Part shown: one piece after another, positions 28,282-38,244 of the stretch | Layout: each line of letters starts with the position of its first letter | Position numbering within the stretch: the stretch's first letter is position 1 | From: an uncultured Lachnospiraceae bacterium | Lineage (GTDB): Bacteria; Bacillota; Clostridia; Lachnospirales; Lachnospiraceae | NCBI GenBank assembly: GCA_944383265.1 | Contig: CALWOX010000003.1 | Location: 224,587-288,586, forward strand | Direction of reading: 5' to 3' | DNA length: 64,000 bases | Notes under the pieces: generated by a model | Told to the model about the DNA's origin: nothing | Database searches by the model: none | What the model saw: the letters and a program-made list of their open reading frames with translations, nothing else | Program-made: the position numbers and the translations under genes

Positions 28282-29160
28282 TTATCCGACCGCTTCCTTA
28301 AGCTTTCTCTCCACAGCCACAGCAAGGGCTCCGGGGCCTGTATGGCAGGCTATAGCAAGAGCAAGCTCTGCAGTCTCAACGTCCGCCTTCGGCCATATAC
28401 CTCTTATCTTCTCCGCCAAGAGATCGGCCGCCTCGCCGTTTTGTGAGTGAACAACATATATAAAGGATTCCTCTCCTTCATCATCCTCAAGTCTCCCGGA
28501 CAGCGCCGCCCTTGCGGCCTCGATCATTATCTCCTCAGCCTTGCCCATGGTTCTGGCCTTGGCAAAGGCGTCAAGTTTGTCTCCGTCGATACAAAGCACA
28601 GGCTTTATCTTAAGGAGTGTACCTAACGCTGCTGCAGCGGGAGTTATCCTGCCTCCCTTTTTGAGATATTTAAGCGTAGGCACAGTTATATATATAATGT
28701 TTGACTTCCTGTGCTCCTCCAGTATTCTCTTTATCTCGGCGCCGGAGTATCCCTTTTCGGAAAGCAGCTTTGCATTTATTGCGGCTCTCCGCTCTGTTAC
28801 CGATACTCCGAGGCTGTCTACGACAAATACCTTTCCCTCATACTTATCATCACAGGTAAGAGCCGTCATAGTCTGGCAGCCTCCCGAAAGCCCCGAGGAA
28901 AGAGGTATTATCACAAGCTCGTCATATTCCTTGAGGAGGCTGTCCCACAGACTCAAAAGCTCTGCGGGAGATGACTGGGACGTGGATACGTCGGCACCTT
29001 TCTCAAGCAGTGCATAAAAGCTGTCGTGGTTTAAGTCCACTCCCTCGTAATGCTGTTTTCCATTTACCATAAAGGGGGCATTTATCAGATAGATTCCTAA
29101 TTCATCCGCCTCCTTTTTTGTTATACCGCTGTGGGTGTCTGTTACCACGGCAACCTTCAT
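28282..29160 (-). CDS. DegV-family fatty-acid-binding protein
   Basis: 292 aa from the ATG at 29160, with GGAGA about 5 bases upstream; a TTG four codons earlier is the only alternative. The DegV signature is VAVVTDTHSGITKKEADELG at the start, then PLSSGLSGGCQTM near 95 and the C-terminal CHTGPGALAVAV. DegV proteins (FakB-like) bind a fatty acid for phosphorylation by a FakA kinase, which is not in the window. It lies between gpmI and comEC on the same strand. Confidence 0.92.
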   Translation of the reverse strand: MKVAVVTDTHSGITKKEADELGIYLINAPFMVNGKQHYEGVDLNHDSFYALLEKGADVSTSQSSPAELLSLWDSLLKEYDELVIIPLSSGLSGGCQTMTALTCDDKYEGKVFVVDSLGVSVTERRAAINAKLLSEKGYSGAEIKRILEEHRKSNIIYITVPTLKYLKKGGRITPAAAALGTLLKIKPVLCIDGDKLDAFAKARTMGKAEEIMIEAARAALSGRLEDDEGEESFIYVVHSQNGEAADLLAEKIRGIWPKADVETAELALAIACHTGPGALAVAVERKLKEAVG

Positions 29161-29213
29161 CACTGTCTCCAATCTCTGTTTTCCGGCTTTATAATTTAAA
29201 CTTGTAAAGAATC

Positions 29214-30761
29214 TTATTTATTTTCCGTCAAAAGCGACTTTCCCGTCATCTCCGCAGGTTGCTTCATACCCATAAGCTCAAGAAGCGTAGGCGCAATGTC
29301 CGCAAGGACTCCGCCTTCTCTGAGCCCGTACTTGGGATCGGCATTATAAAGTATGAAGGGAACGGGATTTGTAGTATGAGCTGTAAAGGGCTCTCCTGTC
29401 TTTTCATCTGTCATCTTGTCACAGTTTCCGTGATCCGCGCAGATAAAGAGAACTCCTCCGACGCTCTTTACAGCCTCGCATACCTTTCCGATACACTCGT
29501 CAACTGTCTCCACAGCCTTGACAGCTGCAGGGATAACTCCTGTATGTCCCACCATGTCAGGGTTTGCAAAATTGCATATGACCACATCGTACTTATCAGA
29601 GGTTATAGCCTCGCAGAGCTTCTCGCAAACCATAGGAGCGCTCATCTCGGGCTTAAGGTCGTAGGTGGGGACATCCTTGGGTGAAGGGACAAGTATCCTG
29701 TCCTCTCCCTTATTCGGAGTCTCAACTCCTCCGTTAAAGAAGAAGGTCACATGAGCATACTTCTCGGTCTCCGCAACTCTGCACTGAGTCTTTCCGTTTG
29801 CGGCAAGGTACTCTCCGAGAGTATTTTTTATCTCCTCCTTCTTAAATGCCACCTGCTTGTTTGCTATAGTCTCATCATAATCCACAAAGCAGGTAAAGAG
29901 GACCTGCTTTCTCTCGCCTCTTGCAAAGCCTGTGAACTCGTCATCACAAAAGGCCCTTGTCATCTCTCTTGCTCTGTCCGGTCTGAAATTGAAGAATATT
30001 ATGCTGTCCTTATCCTTTATGACAGATACAGGCTTTCCGTCCTCCTCTATGACTGTGGGAACTATAAACTCATCATATACCTTCTTTGCATATGACGCCT
30101 CCATAGCTTTCTCGGCGCTTTCAGCCTTCTCTCCCTCTCCCTTTGTAAGAGCGTTGTAGGCCTTCTCTATCCTGTCCCAGTTCTTGTCTCTGTCCATGGC
30201 ATAGTAGCGTCCGCTTATGGTAGCTATTTTGCCCACTCCGATCTCCTTCATCTTTTCCTCAAGCTCCTTTATATATGAAAGGCCGCTGTCGGGAGGAGTG
30301 TCCCTTCCGTCCATAAAGCAATGAACATAGACATCCTTTAAGCCGTTCCTTTTTGCGAGCTCAAGAAGTCCGTAGATATGTGTATTGTGGCTGTGGACTC
30401 CTCCGTCCGACACAAGTCCCATAAGGTGAAGAGCCGAACCGTTCTTTTTGCAGTTTTCAACCGCAGACACAAGCTCGGGGATCTTGAAGAAATCTCCATC
30501 CTCTATTGATTTTGTAATGCGGGTAAGCTCCTGATATATAATGCGTCCCGCTCCCATATTCAAGTGTCCGACCTCGGAATTTCCCATCTGTCCGTCGGGA
30601 AGTCCCACAGCAAGGCCTGAGGCGTAGCCCTTTACAAAGGGGTATTCAGCCATAAGTCTGTCAAGGTTGGGCTTTTTCGCCATATATACGGCATTTCCCT
30701 CCTTTTCGTCACTGAGGCCGAAACCGTCCATTATAACCAACACAACAGGTTTCTTTGACAT
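29214..30761 (-). CDS. gpmI: 2,3-bisphosphoglycerate-independent phosphoglycerate mutase
   Basis: 515 aa, full length. It is a glycolytic Mn-dependent alkaline-phosphatase-fold enzyme interconverting 3- and 2-phosphoglycerate. LVIMDGFGLSDE begins the metal site, the nucleophile Ser is in GNSEVGHLNMGAG (about 61-73), HSHNTHIYGLLE and DGRDTPP follow, and the second metal set is ADHGNCDK near 443. It is divergent from uvrB. Confidence 0.97.
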   Translation of the reverse strand: MSKKPVVLVIMDGFGLSDEKEGNAVYMAKKPNLDRLMAEYPFVKGYASGLAVGLPDGQMGNSEVGHLNMGAGRIIYQELTRITKSIEDGDFFKIPELVSAVENCKKNGSALHLMGLVSDGGVHSHNTHIYGLLELAKRNGLKDVYVHCFMDGRDTPPDSGLSYIKELEEKMKEIGVGKIATISGRYYAMDRDKNWDRIEKAYNALTKGEGEKAESAEKAMEASYAKKVYDEFIVPTVIEEDGKPVSVIKDKDSIIFFNFRPDRAREMTRAFCDDEFTGFARGERKQVLFTCFVDYDETIANKQVAFKKEEIKNTLGEYLAANGKTQCRVAETEKYAHVTFFFNGGVETPNKGEDRILVPSPKDVPTYDLKPEMSAPMVCEKLCEAITSDKYDVVICNFANPDMVGHTGVIPAAVKAVETVDECIGKVCEAVKSVGGVLFICADHGNCDKMTDEKTGEPFTAHTTNPVPFILYNADPKYGLREGGVLADIAPTLLELMGMKQPAEMTGKSLLTENK

Positions 30762-30941
30762 ATATTTTAATACCTCCGTCTCTGCTTAATAAAATCTCAT
30801 GCGAAAGTTATTTTAGCATAATTCACCGGATATGGAAAGAGCTGCAAAGATATGATAAAATATCTGTAAATACTGCTATTTAAGAATAGTTTAACAGCTT
30901 ATGATACTATTGAAATATAATAAGAAATACGAGGATTTTAT

Positions 30942-32927
30942 ATGGCTGATTTTGAATTGGTATCAGAGTTTGCTCCCACAGGCGACCAGCCTCAGGCTAT
31001 AGCCGAGCTCGTCAAGGGCTTTAAGGAGGGCAATCAGTTCGAGACCCTGCTCGGAGCCACCGGCTCCGGAAAGACCTTCACCATGGCAAATGTGATAAAG
31101 GAGCTCGGAAAGCCCGCTCTTATCATTGCCCACAACAAGACCCTTGCGGCACAGCTTTACTCCGAGATGAAGGAATTTTTCCCGCATAATGCTGTGGAGT
31201 ATTTTGTGTCCTACTATGATTATTATCAGCCCGAGGCCTATGTTCCCTCCACTGATACATATATTGAGAAGGATTCCGCTATAAATGACGAGATAGATAA
31301 ACTGCGCCATTCCGCCACAGCAGCTCTTTCGGAGAGGGAGGACGTCATAATAGTCGCTTCCGTTTCATGCATATACGGTCTGGGTTCCCCTATAGATTAT
31401 AAGAGCATGACTGTATCCCTGCGCCCCGGTCAGACGAAGGACAGAGATGAGATAATAAGAAAGCTCATAGACATGCAGTATACAAGAAATGACATGGACT
31501 TTAAGCGAGGCACCTTCAGAGTCCACGGAGACGTGCTTGAGATCTATCCCGCGTATTCCGAGGGCGAGGCCTACAGGATAGAGTTTTTCGGCGACGAGAT
31601 AGACAGGATAACCGCTATAGATTCCCTGGACTCAAGGCCAAAGGCGGAGCTCAACCACTGTATAGTATTTCCCGCCTCCCACTACGTCGTTCCAAAGGAT
31701 AAGATGCAGAAGGCTGCGGAAAATATCTTAAAGGAAATGGAGGAACGAGTCGCCTATTTCAAGTCCGAGGACAAGCTCATTGAGGCCCAGAGGATCTCGG
31801 AGCGCACTAATTTTGATGTGGAGATGATGAAGGAGACGGGTTTTTGCTCAGGTATCGAGAACTATTCGAGACACCTGACAGGCTCCGCCCCCGGGGAGCC
31901 TCCCTACACTCTCATCGATTATTTTCCCAAGGATTTCCTTATTATAATAGATGAGTCCCATATTACTCTCCCCCAGATAAGAGGTATGTATTCGGGAGAC
32001 CACAGCAGAAAAATGACTCTCGTTGACTACGGCTTCAGGCTTCCATCAGCCCTTGACAACCGCCCTCTTAACTTTTCCGAATTTGAGGCAAAGATAGACC
32101 AAATGCTCTTTGTTTCCGCAACGCCTTCCGAGTATGAGGAAAATCACGAGCTTCTGAGAGCCGAGCAGATCATAAGGCCAACAGGCCTACTTGACCCTGA
32201 GATAAGCGTACGTCCCGTAAAAGGTCAGATAGATGACCTTATATCAGAGGTAAGGAAGGAGACCGAAAAGAAGAACAAGGTACTTATAACCACCCTTACA
32301 AAACGAATGGCCGAGGATCTCACAGACTATATGAAGGAAATAGGCATCAGAGTCAGATATCTTCATTCCGACATAGATACTCTTGAGAGAGCTCAGATAA
32401 TAAGGGATATGAGGCTTGATGTCTTTGATGTGCTTGTAGGTATAAACCTCCTTAGAGAGGGTCTTGATATCCCCGAGGTATCCCTTGTGGCAATACTTGA
32501 TGCGGATAAGGAAGGCTTCCTCCGCTCTGAGACCTCTCTCATACAGACTATAGGACGTGCCGCAAGAAATTCCGAGGGCCATGTAATCATGTATGCGGAC
32601 ACCATAACAGACTCCATGCGCCGTGCCATAGACGAGACCAACAGAAGGCGCAGCGTACAGGATGCATACAACAAGGAGCACGGAATCACCCCTACTACCA
32701 TCAAAAAGGCTGTGAGAGATCTCATAGCTATATCAAAGACTGTGGAAAATGACTCCGCCGATGTCTCAAAGGACATAGAGTCAATGAACGAGAAGGAGCT
32801 TAAGGCTCTGGAGAAAGAGCTCACAAAGAAGATGAGAGTCTGTGCCGCGGAGCTTAACTTCGAGGAAGCGGCTGTAATAAGAGACAGGCTTGTGGAAATA
32901 AGAAAGCTCATGTATGACAAGGATTGA
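30942..32927 (+). CDS. uvrB: Excinuclease ABC subunit B
   Basis: 661 aa helicase-like damage-recognition subunit of nucleotide excision repair. Walker A is [12 protein letters not shown] (about 37-48), the beta-hairpin is [12 protein letters not shown] (about 92-103), Walker B is LIIIDESH, and the C-terminal UVR motif (about 620-655) binds UvrC. A TATAAT box at 30916-30921 lies just upstream. No clear LexA box was recognised. A HAD hydrolase gene follows 29 bp downstream and is probably co-transcribed. Confidence 0.97.
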   Translation: MADFELVSEFAPTGDQPQAIAELVKGFKEGNQFETLLGATGSGKTFTMANVIKELGKPALIIAHNKTLAAQLYSEMKEFFPHNAVEYFVSYYDYYQPEAYVPSTDTYIEKDSAINDEIDKLRHSATAALSEREDVIIVASVSCIYGLGSPIDYKSMTVSLRPGQTKDRDEIIRKLIDMQYTRNDMDFKRGTFRVHGDVLEIYPAYSEGEAYRIEFFGDEIDRITAIDSLDSRPKAELNHCIVFPASHYVVPKDKMQKAAENILKEMEERVAYFKSEDKLIEAQRISERTNFDVEMMKETGFCSGIENYSRHLTGSAPGEPPYTLIDYFPKDFLIIIDESHITLPQIRGMYSGDHSRKMTLVDYGFRLPSALDNRPLNFSEFEAKIDQMLFVSATPSEYEENHELLRAEQIIRPTGLLDPEISVRPVKGQIDDLISEVRKETEKKNKVLITTLTKRMAEDLTDYMKEIGIRVRYLHSDIDTLERAQIIRDMRLDVFDVLVGINLLREGLDIPEVSLVAILDADKEGFLRSETSLIQTIGRAARNSEGHVIMYADTITDSMRRAIDETNRRRSVQDAYNKEHGITPTTIKKAVRDLIAISKTVENDSADVSKDIESMNEKELKALEKELTKKMRVCAAELNFEEAAVIRDRLVEIRKLMYDKD

Positions 32928-32956
32928 AAATTTATATCAAAGGGGGATTTTCAGAT

Positions 32957-33625
32957 ATGATACTTACATTTGACTGCTACGGAACACTCATTGATACCTC
33001 TCCGCTTTTGGAGGAGATCGGAATGATCGCAAAGGAAGGCGGAGTCTCTCCCGAAAAAGCAATGTCGCTTTTTCCTGTGTATGAGGCCAGAGTAATGTAT
33101 GCCGAGCCCTACTGTGATTATGACGAGGTAGTGCTCCATGCTCTCGAGTATCTCGATTTTGACATGTGCTGCAGTGTTTTCAGAAAGGAAGCCGAAAGAG
33201 CTGTAGAATGTATAAAGAATTATAAGGCTTTTCCCGAGGTAAAGGAGATTCTTTCAAAGATGAAGGCCGACGGTCATAAGCTTTACCTCATGTCAAACTC
33301 CAAAAAGGAGCTTATGGCCTGCCATTTAAAGGAGCTGGGCGAGCCCTTTGAATATGAGTTCCTCGCGGATGAGACCCACTGCTACAAGCCGAATCTTGAA
33401 TTTTTCAGATATGCAGAGGATCGTCTCTCCCTTAAGGATAAAGAAAAGCGAGAGCACTGCCATATTGCAGAGGGATATTTCTGGGATATAATACCTGCGA
33501 CATATTTCAGGTGGAATACCATATGGGTAAACAGATCTCATCAACAGGGCGATGAAAGAGGGAAGAATTATATAGAGGTCCATGACCTTACAGGTGCTTA
33601 TGAAGCTTTAAAAAATTTTGTTTAG
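32957..33625 (+). CDS. HAD-family hydrolase, haloacid-dehalogenase-like
   Basis: 222 aa from the ATG at 32957; AAGGGGG lies about 10 bases upstream and the protein then opens MILTFDCYGTLIDTS. The motif-I nucleophile Asp is in TFDCYGT; motif II is LMSNSKKE near 112; motif III is CYKPNLEFF near 145. These are typical of the 2-haloacid dehalogenase/phosphoglycolate phosphatase branch, cytosolic with a cap domain. The substrate is unknown. It follows uvrB closely and ends at a hairpin. Confidence 0.85.
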   Translation: MILTFDCYGTLIDTSPLLEEIGMIAKEGGVSPEKAMSLFPVYEARVMYAEPYCDYDEVVLHALEYLDFDMCCSVFRKEAERAVECIKNYKAFPEVKEILSKMKADGHKLYLMSNSKKELMACHLKELGEPFEYEFLADETHCYKPNLEFFRYAEDRLSLKDKEKREHCHIAEGYFWDIIPATYFRWNTIWVNRSHQQGDERGKNYIEVHDLTGAYEALKNFV

Positions 33626-33632
33626 TCTAAAA

Positions 33633-33664
33633 GGGCTGTCACAACAAAGTGAACAGCCCCTTTC
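33633..33664 (+). terminator. Bidirectional terminator after the HAD gene and the S41 protease gene
   Basis: GGGCTGT (33633-33639) pairs with ACAGCCC (33653-33659), followed by CTTTCTTT; read leftward the stem is followed by TTTTAG. The neighbouring genes converge on it. Confidence 0.75.
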
Positions 33665-33674
33665 TTTAAAAGCT

Positions 33675-35090
33675 TTATTCCTCAAAAAGTTTCATGGCAG
33701 CTTTAAGCTGGTTATCAATATCAGGTGAAGGAGCGGAGGGATCCGCTCCTTTTTCAAGAAGCGTATCATCAGCCTCACATTCCACGTCAGGACTTATTCC
33801 CACTCCGTGTATTTCACTTCCGGAAGGGGTATAGTATGAGTTTGTTGTAAACTTTACAGCAGAGCCGTCCGCAAGAGGGATAATGCTCTGTACTATTCCT
33901 TTTCCGTAGGTCTTTGTTCCTACCACCCTCGCCATACTGTAGTCCTTAAGGGCCCCTGTGAATATTTCAGAGGAGGAAGCGGTATTTCCGTTTACAAGTA
34001 TAACTATGTCTTTATCGGTGCTGTGCTCGTCAGAAGAATAATAGGCGCTGTCTCTTCCCTTCTTGTTTTCAGTGTAGAGAAGGAGCGTCCTTCCTCTGTA
34101 CTCACCGTCTGTCTCGTTATCAGAGTAAGTGGAAATATCATCAGGAAGTATATAATCCGCCATTATCACAGCAGATTCCATGACTCCCCCGGGATTATCC
34201 CTGAGATCCACTATGATACCTGAAAACTCATCCGTATCAAATTTGTCCATAGCTGCTCTGAACTGATTTACAGTGGCCTTCTCAAAGCTGCTGACATTTA
34301 TGTAGCCGAGCTTTTCCCCGTTTTCAAGAGAAAGCTCCGAACTCTTTACAGTGGTTATCTCCACCTGTCTTCTCTCGACCTGAAGGTTCACCTCTTCACC
34401 ATCCCTGTCGAAGGTGAGATTTACATAGGTTCCCTCCTCGCCCTTTACATACTCCTCCACAACGGTTTCAAAATCAAGGATAGTAATATTCTCGTGATTT
34501 ACCTCTTTCAGTACATCACCTTCCATAACTCCCGCCTCCTCGGCAGGGGAATCCTCATAGACCTCAACCACTGTTATAGTATTGTCTGCGGCATTATAGC
34601 TCATAAGTACGCCTATGCCACAGTAATTTCCGTTGGATTCATCGGTCTCGTCCTCGAACTCCTCAGGGCTGTAATAATCCGCATAGAGATCTCCTATGCT
34701 GTACATCATTCCCTTGAATATACCTGTCTCGACAGTTTCCGCATCGGTGCCGTAGAGATATCTGTCCTCAATAAGTCCGCCTATAGTCTTCAGCTTGGAA
34801 TTTATGGCTGAATAGTCAAGCCTTGCAACAGAAGTACTTGCAATATCATTATTCCTTATGGCATAGCGAAAGTTCGCAAATATAACAGAGCATGCGGCAA
34901 TTACAAGTCCTATGAAAAGGCCTGCGGCAAGCCCCTTTATAAAGCCTGAGCCGCTCTTTTTCCGACATTTTCTTTCACTTATTCCGTCCTTGTTTATATC
35001 CGTGTCCTGATTAAGCTCCCTTTCCGGATTATCCGCATTAGGATTTATATTATTTACATTGTTATTTGTATTATTGTCTGTGTTATCCAT
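33675..35090 (-). CDS. S41-family C-terminal processing peptidase (CtpA-like)
   Basis: 471 aa. A charged Asn-rich N-terminal cytoplasmic stretch (1-48) precedes one membrane segment (about 52-75). A PDZ domain (about 155-235) with YCGIG and SPAEEAGVMEGD follows. The protease domain has the catalytic Ser in NTASSSEIF (about 372) and Lys397 in TYGKGIVQ. It cleaves exported proteins outside the membrane. It is the last gene of the leftward ftsE-ftsX-M23 cluster, so it may process a wall-hydrolase partner. Confidence 0.93.
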   Translation of the reverse strand: MDNTDNNTNNNVNNINPNADNPERELNQDTDINKDGISERKCRKKSGSGFIKGLAAGLFIGLVIAACSVIFANFRYAIRNNDIASTSVARLDYSAINSKLKTIGGLIEDRYLYGTDAETVETGIFKGMMYSIGDLYADYYSPEEFEDETDESNGNYCGIGVLMSYNAADNTITVVEVYEDSPAEEAGVMEGDVLKEVNHENITILDFETVVEEYVKGEEGTYVNLTFDRDGEEVNLQVERRQVEITTVKSSELSLENGEKLGYINVSSFEKATVNQFRAAMDKFDTDEFSGIIVDLRDNPGGVMESAVIMADYILPDDISTYSDNETDGEYRGRTLLLYTENKKGRDSAYYSSDEHSTDKDIVILVNGNTASSSEIFTGALKDYSMARVVGTKTYGKGIVQSIIPLADGSAVKFTTNSYYTPSGSEIHGVGISPDVECEADDTLLEKGADPSAPSPDIDNQLKAAMKLFEE

Positions 35091-35150
35091 TTCGCTGTTT
35101 TCTTTTACTGTTTCCGAATCGCCTTTTTCTTAAGGATCGTTGCTCAAAGC

Positions 35151-36377
35151 TTAAGGGCTTACATAATTGAGAGGATTGACATACGAGCCTCCCACTCTCA
35201 CTCCGAAATGCAGATGAGGGCCTGTTGAATATCCTGTCGAGCCCACATAGCCTATCGTATCTCCCATGCCGACGCTCTGTCCTGCTGACACTGCTATGCT
35301 CGACATGTGCATATACACGGTATAAACTCCTCCTCCGTGGTTTATCATCACATAATTTCCCGCGGATTTTGAGTATGTGGATATGACCACCGTACCTGAG
35401 GCCGCAGCCTTTATGGTGCTTCCTTCAGGCGCACCTACGTCTATACCCTGGTGGTTACTTGAGGCTCCCTCAGTAGGCGAGCTCCTTCCTCCGAAATTAC
35501 TGGTTATCCTTGAGCTTGCGGGGAGCGGCCATGTAAAGCTTATTCCGTCGATAGACTTTACCTCGTAAGTCTTTCCTGCTTCCTCCGCTTTACGCCTTGC
35601 TTCCTCCTCCTGACGCTTTATCTCCGCTTCTATTGCGGCGATATTGGCCTCCTCGGCGGCTATAGCCTGCTGCATCTCATCTATCTCCGTCTGAGCATCG
35701 GCTATACGCTGATTGTATTCCTCAAGCTCCTTTTTCTTGTCCGCCATGAGAGCATCCACCGAAGACTTCTTTGCCTCGGTCTCCTGCTTCATTCCGTCCA
35801 GCTCGGCATACTCCCCCTCAAGCTTTAATTCCGTTGCAGCTATCTCCTCTCTTATGTCAACAAATTCCAGGAGTTTATTTCTGTCATAATCTGATATTTT
35901 TTGGATATATTCAGCTTTGTTCAGCATATCGGAAAAAGATTCCGCTTCAAATATAAGGTCAAGGAAGTTGGTATCTCCCTTTTCGTACATATATTTTATG
36001 CGAAGCTTCATTGATGAATACTGCTCCGCTTCATCCTCCTTTGCAGCCTCAAGCTCAAGCTTCGTGGAATCTATCTCCGCCTGCTTGTCCGTCATCTGCC
36101 CGGAAAGCTCTGTTATCCTTGTGCTGAGGGCCGTCATCTCCTTGTCAAGCTCCTCCACATAATCGGCAGTGTTTGACTTAAGCTTTTCCAGCTCATTCAA
36201 GGTGTTCTCCACCTCTTTCTTTTCTTCCTCCAGTGAGGATATCTTTTCCTTTGAGTCGGCTATGCCCTGACTTGTGGCATAGGTATTAAAAACCAAAGGC
36301 AGACTTATAGCCCCGGCCGCAAAAAGAGCCTTCGCTCTCATATGCTTTATTACTTTTCTTCCTCTGCTTCTTCTCAT
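35151..36377 (-). CDS. Murein hydrolase activator/peptidase, EnvC/PcsB-like with M23 domain
   Basis: 408 aa. A basic leader and signal-like hydrophobic run (about 13-35) precede a long coiled coil (about 38-275, Glu/Lys/Ala-rich). A lysostaphin-type M23 domain follows, with HQGIDVG and HLHFGV as zinc ligands (about 310-400). The layout is that of extracellular FtsEX-controlled wall hydrolases, whose coiled coil is pulled by FtsX. It lies 77 bp after ftsX, which supports that pairing. Both zinc motifs look intact, so it may be an active peptidase. Confidence 0.93.
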   Translation of the reverse strand: MRRSRGRKVIKHMRAKALFAAGAISLPLVFNTYATSQGIADSKEKISSLEEEKKEVENTLNELEKLKSNTADYVEELDKEMTALSTRITELSGQMTDKQAEIDSTKLELEAAKEDEAEQYSSMKLRIKYMYEKGDTNFLDLIFEAESFSDMLNKAEYIQKISDYDRNKLLEFVDIREEIAATELKLEGEYAELDGMKQETEAKKSSVDALMADKKKELEEYNQRIADAQTEIDEMQQAIAAEEANIAAIEAEIKRQEEEARRKAEEAGKTYEVKSIDGISFTWPLPASSRITSNFGGRSSPTEGASSNHQGIDVGAPEGSTIKAAASGTVVISTYSKSAGNYVMINHGGGVYTVYMHMSSIAVSAGQSVGMGDTIGYVGSTGYSTGPHLHFGVRVGGSYVNPLNYVSP

Positions 36378-36454
36378 CTGAAATATCCTGTGTCCGATAC
36401 GATATAACGAAATATATGATAAATATATTTTGTGTAAGGTTTGTGTCCTCAGGC

Positions 36455-37369
36455 CTAGACCTTCAAATGCTTTCTTATTGTAAAAAAGCTTACCAGAAAT
36501 CCCATTCCCACGCCAAGTATCATTGCCACCGCAAGTATTGTGGGAAATATCTCATTTAACGGTATAAGCTCAAACAGTCTTGTATACTGAATATAATGTT
36601 CCAATACATAAGCCGCCGCCTTTTTGTAAATAAAATACATGGCAGCAGCGGGTATGGCCGCGCCCACGAAGCCTATTACGACTCCCTCCACTACAAAGGG
36701 TGCTCTGATCATAAAATTAGTGGCGCCTATGAGCTTCATTATCTCGTTTTCACGCTTCCTGAAGGCCGCAGCCACGGATATGGTATTGCTGATAAGAAAA
36801 ACGGCAACAGCCACAAGGACTATTATTATGGCTCCGCTCACTATGCTTATCACTCTGTTCATACCGCTCATGGCCGATACCACAGCATTTGAATAATTTA
36901 CCTCTCTCACACCGTCAAGGGATTCAATATAGCTTACCATCTCCTGCTGTGCGCTTATGTCATTCAAAAATATCTCATAGTTGTCGGAGGTGGCGAGGGG
37001 ATTATCATCCGCAAAGGCCTCTGCGAGCTTTTCGGAGTTTTCACCGAAATAGTCTGTCTTAAAGCTCTCCCAAGCTTCCTCTGCAGATACATATTTTATT
37101 TCCTTTATTCCGGGACGCGCACTTATCTCATCGCCTATAGCCACTTTCTCTTCATCACTCAGACCCTCGTCAAAAAAGACTGTGATGCCTACTGTTGTCT
37201 CAGCCTCCTTCGTAATGTGCTGCACATTCATAACTATGGAATAGAACATGCTGAACAAAAATATGCATGCAGCCACTGTAGCTATGGAAGCCATGGAAAA
37301 AAGGATATTTCTCTTTATACTTTTAAGGCCCTGCCTGAAGCAGTACCAAAATGTGTTAAATCCCGTCAT
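36455..37369 (-). CDS. ftsX: Cell-division ABC transporter permease FtsX
   Basis: 304 aa. A first membrane segment (about 22-45) precedes a large extracytoplasmic domain (about 50-175, Glu-rich), then three further segments (about 175-295). IMKLIGATNFMIRAPFVVEG is the family hallmark. It transmits FtsE ATP hydrolysis to an external wall hydrolase. It overlaps ftsE by 4 bp, so translation is coupled. Confidence 0.95.
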   Translation of the reverse strand: MTGFNTFWYCFRQGLKSIKRNILFSMASIATVAACIFLFSMFYSIVMNVQHITKEAETTVGITVFFDEGLSDEEKVAIGDEISARPGIKEIKYVSAEEAWESFKTDYFGENSEKLAEAFADDNPLATSDNYEIFLNDISAQQEMVSYIESLDGVREVNYSNAVVSAMSGMNRVISIVSGAIIIVLVAVAVFLISNTISVAAAFRKRENEIMKLIGATNFMIRAPFVVEGVVIGFVGAAIPAAAMYFIYKKAAAYVLEHYIQYTRLFELIPLNEIFPTILAVAMILGVGMGFLVSFFTIRKHLKV

Positions 37370-38244
37370 CTGTGTCTCCTCTTCCCCGAGCCTCTGCTGT
37401 CAGGACGGTTCTCGTATCGGCGTTCTTCCTGATAATGCTTTTCACTGTCATCAGTTTCGGCTTCATTGGTATCAGGCCAATAATCTGTATTTTCCACAGA
37501 TATCTCGGGCCTCTTTCTGCTTCTTCCCTTTCCGGAGGCATTTCCTCCTCTGACAGTCATTACGGAAAGACTCTTACCCTCAGGAGTTTCATCGCTGACT
37601 ATAAGCCCCTTGTCCATGGTGATCACTCTCTTTTTCATCTCATCCACCATTTCCTTTGAATGAGTTATGACGATCACCGTAGTGCCCATACTGTTTACAG
37701 TCTCAAGAAGCTTCATTATCTCATGAGTGTTGTAGCTGTCCAAATTTCCTGTGGGCTCGTCCGCAAGAAGCACCTGCGGGTGGTTTATGAGAGCTCTTGC
37801 GATTGCCACTCTCTGCTGCTCTCCGCCTGAAAGGTGATTGGGATATGCCTTATACTTTGCTCCGAGGCCCGTCAGCTTAAGCATCTCGGGGACATTTTTC
37901 TTTATCTCCGAGTTTGAAGCTCCTATGACCCGCTGCGCGAAAGCAACATTTTCAAACACATTCCTGTCATAGAGGAGTCTGAAGTCCTGAAAAACAACGC
38001 CCAGAGTCCTTCTGTATTTTGGTATGTTCCTTCTCTTTATCCTTCCGAGATCACAGCCGTTTACCATAATTTCCCCGGACGTAGCTTTAAGCTCCCTTGT
38101 GAGGAGCTTAAATAATGTTGACTTTCCGGAGCCCGATTTTCCTACTATGAAAACGAACTCCCCGTCCCTTATTCTCAAATTGATATTTCTAATGGCCTTG
38201 TTGCCGGTCTCATATGTCTTGCATACGTTCTTCAGCTCAATCAT
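37366..38244 (-). CDS. ftsE: Cell-division ABC ATPase FtsE with extra C-terminal tail
   Basis: 292 aa. The first ~228 residues are a normal FtsE: Walker A VGKSGSGKST near 35, NHLSGGEQQRVAIARAL signature near 140, Walker B LLADEPTGNLDS near 160. The remaining ~64 residues form an unusual low-complexity Gly/Arg/Ser/Glu tail (ASGKGRSRKRPE… ending RGSGKRRHR). It powers FtsX in septal wall hydrolysis from the cytosolic face. Its ATG overlaps the upstream regulator's stop (TGATG), so translation is coupled. Confidence 0.95.
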   Translation of the reverse strand: MIELKNVCKTYETGNKAIRNINLRIRDGEFVFIVGKSGSGKSTLFKLLTRELKATSGEIMVNGCDLGRIKRRNIPKYRRTLGVVFQDFRLLYDRNVFENVAFAQRVIGASNSEIKKNVPEMLKLTGLGAKYKAYPNHLSGGEQQRVAIARALINHPQVLLADEPTGNLDSYNTHEIMKLLETVNSMGTTVIVITHSKEMVDEMKKRVITMDKGLIVSDETPEGKSLSVMTVRGGNASGKGRSRKRPEISVENTDYWPDTNEAETDDSEKHYQEERRYENRPDSRGSGKRRHR

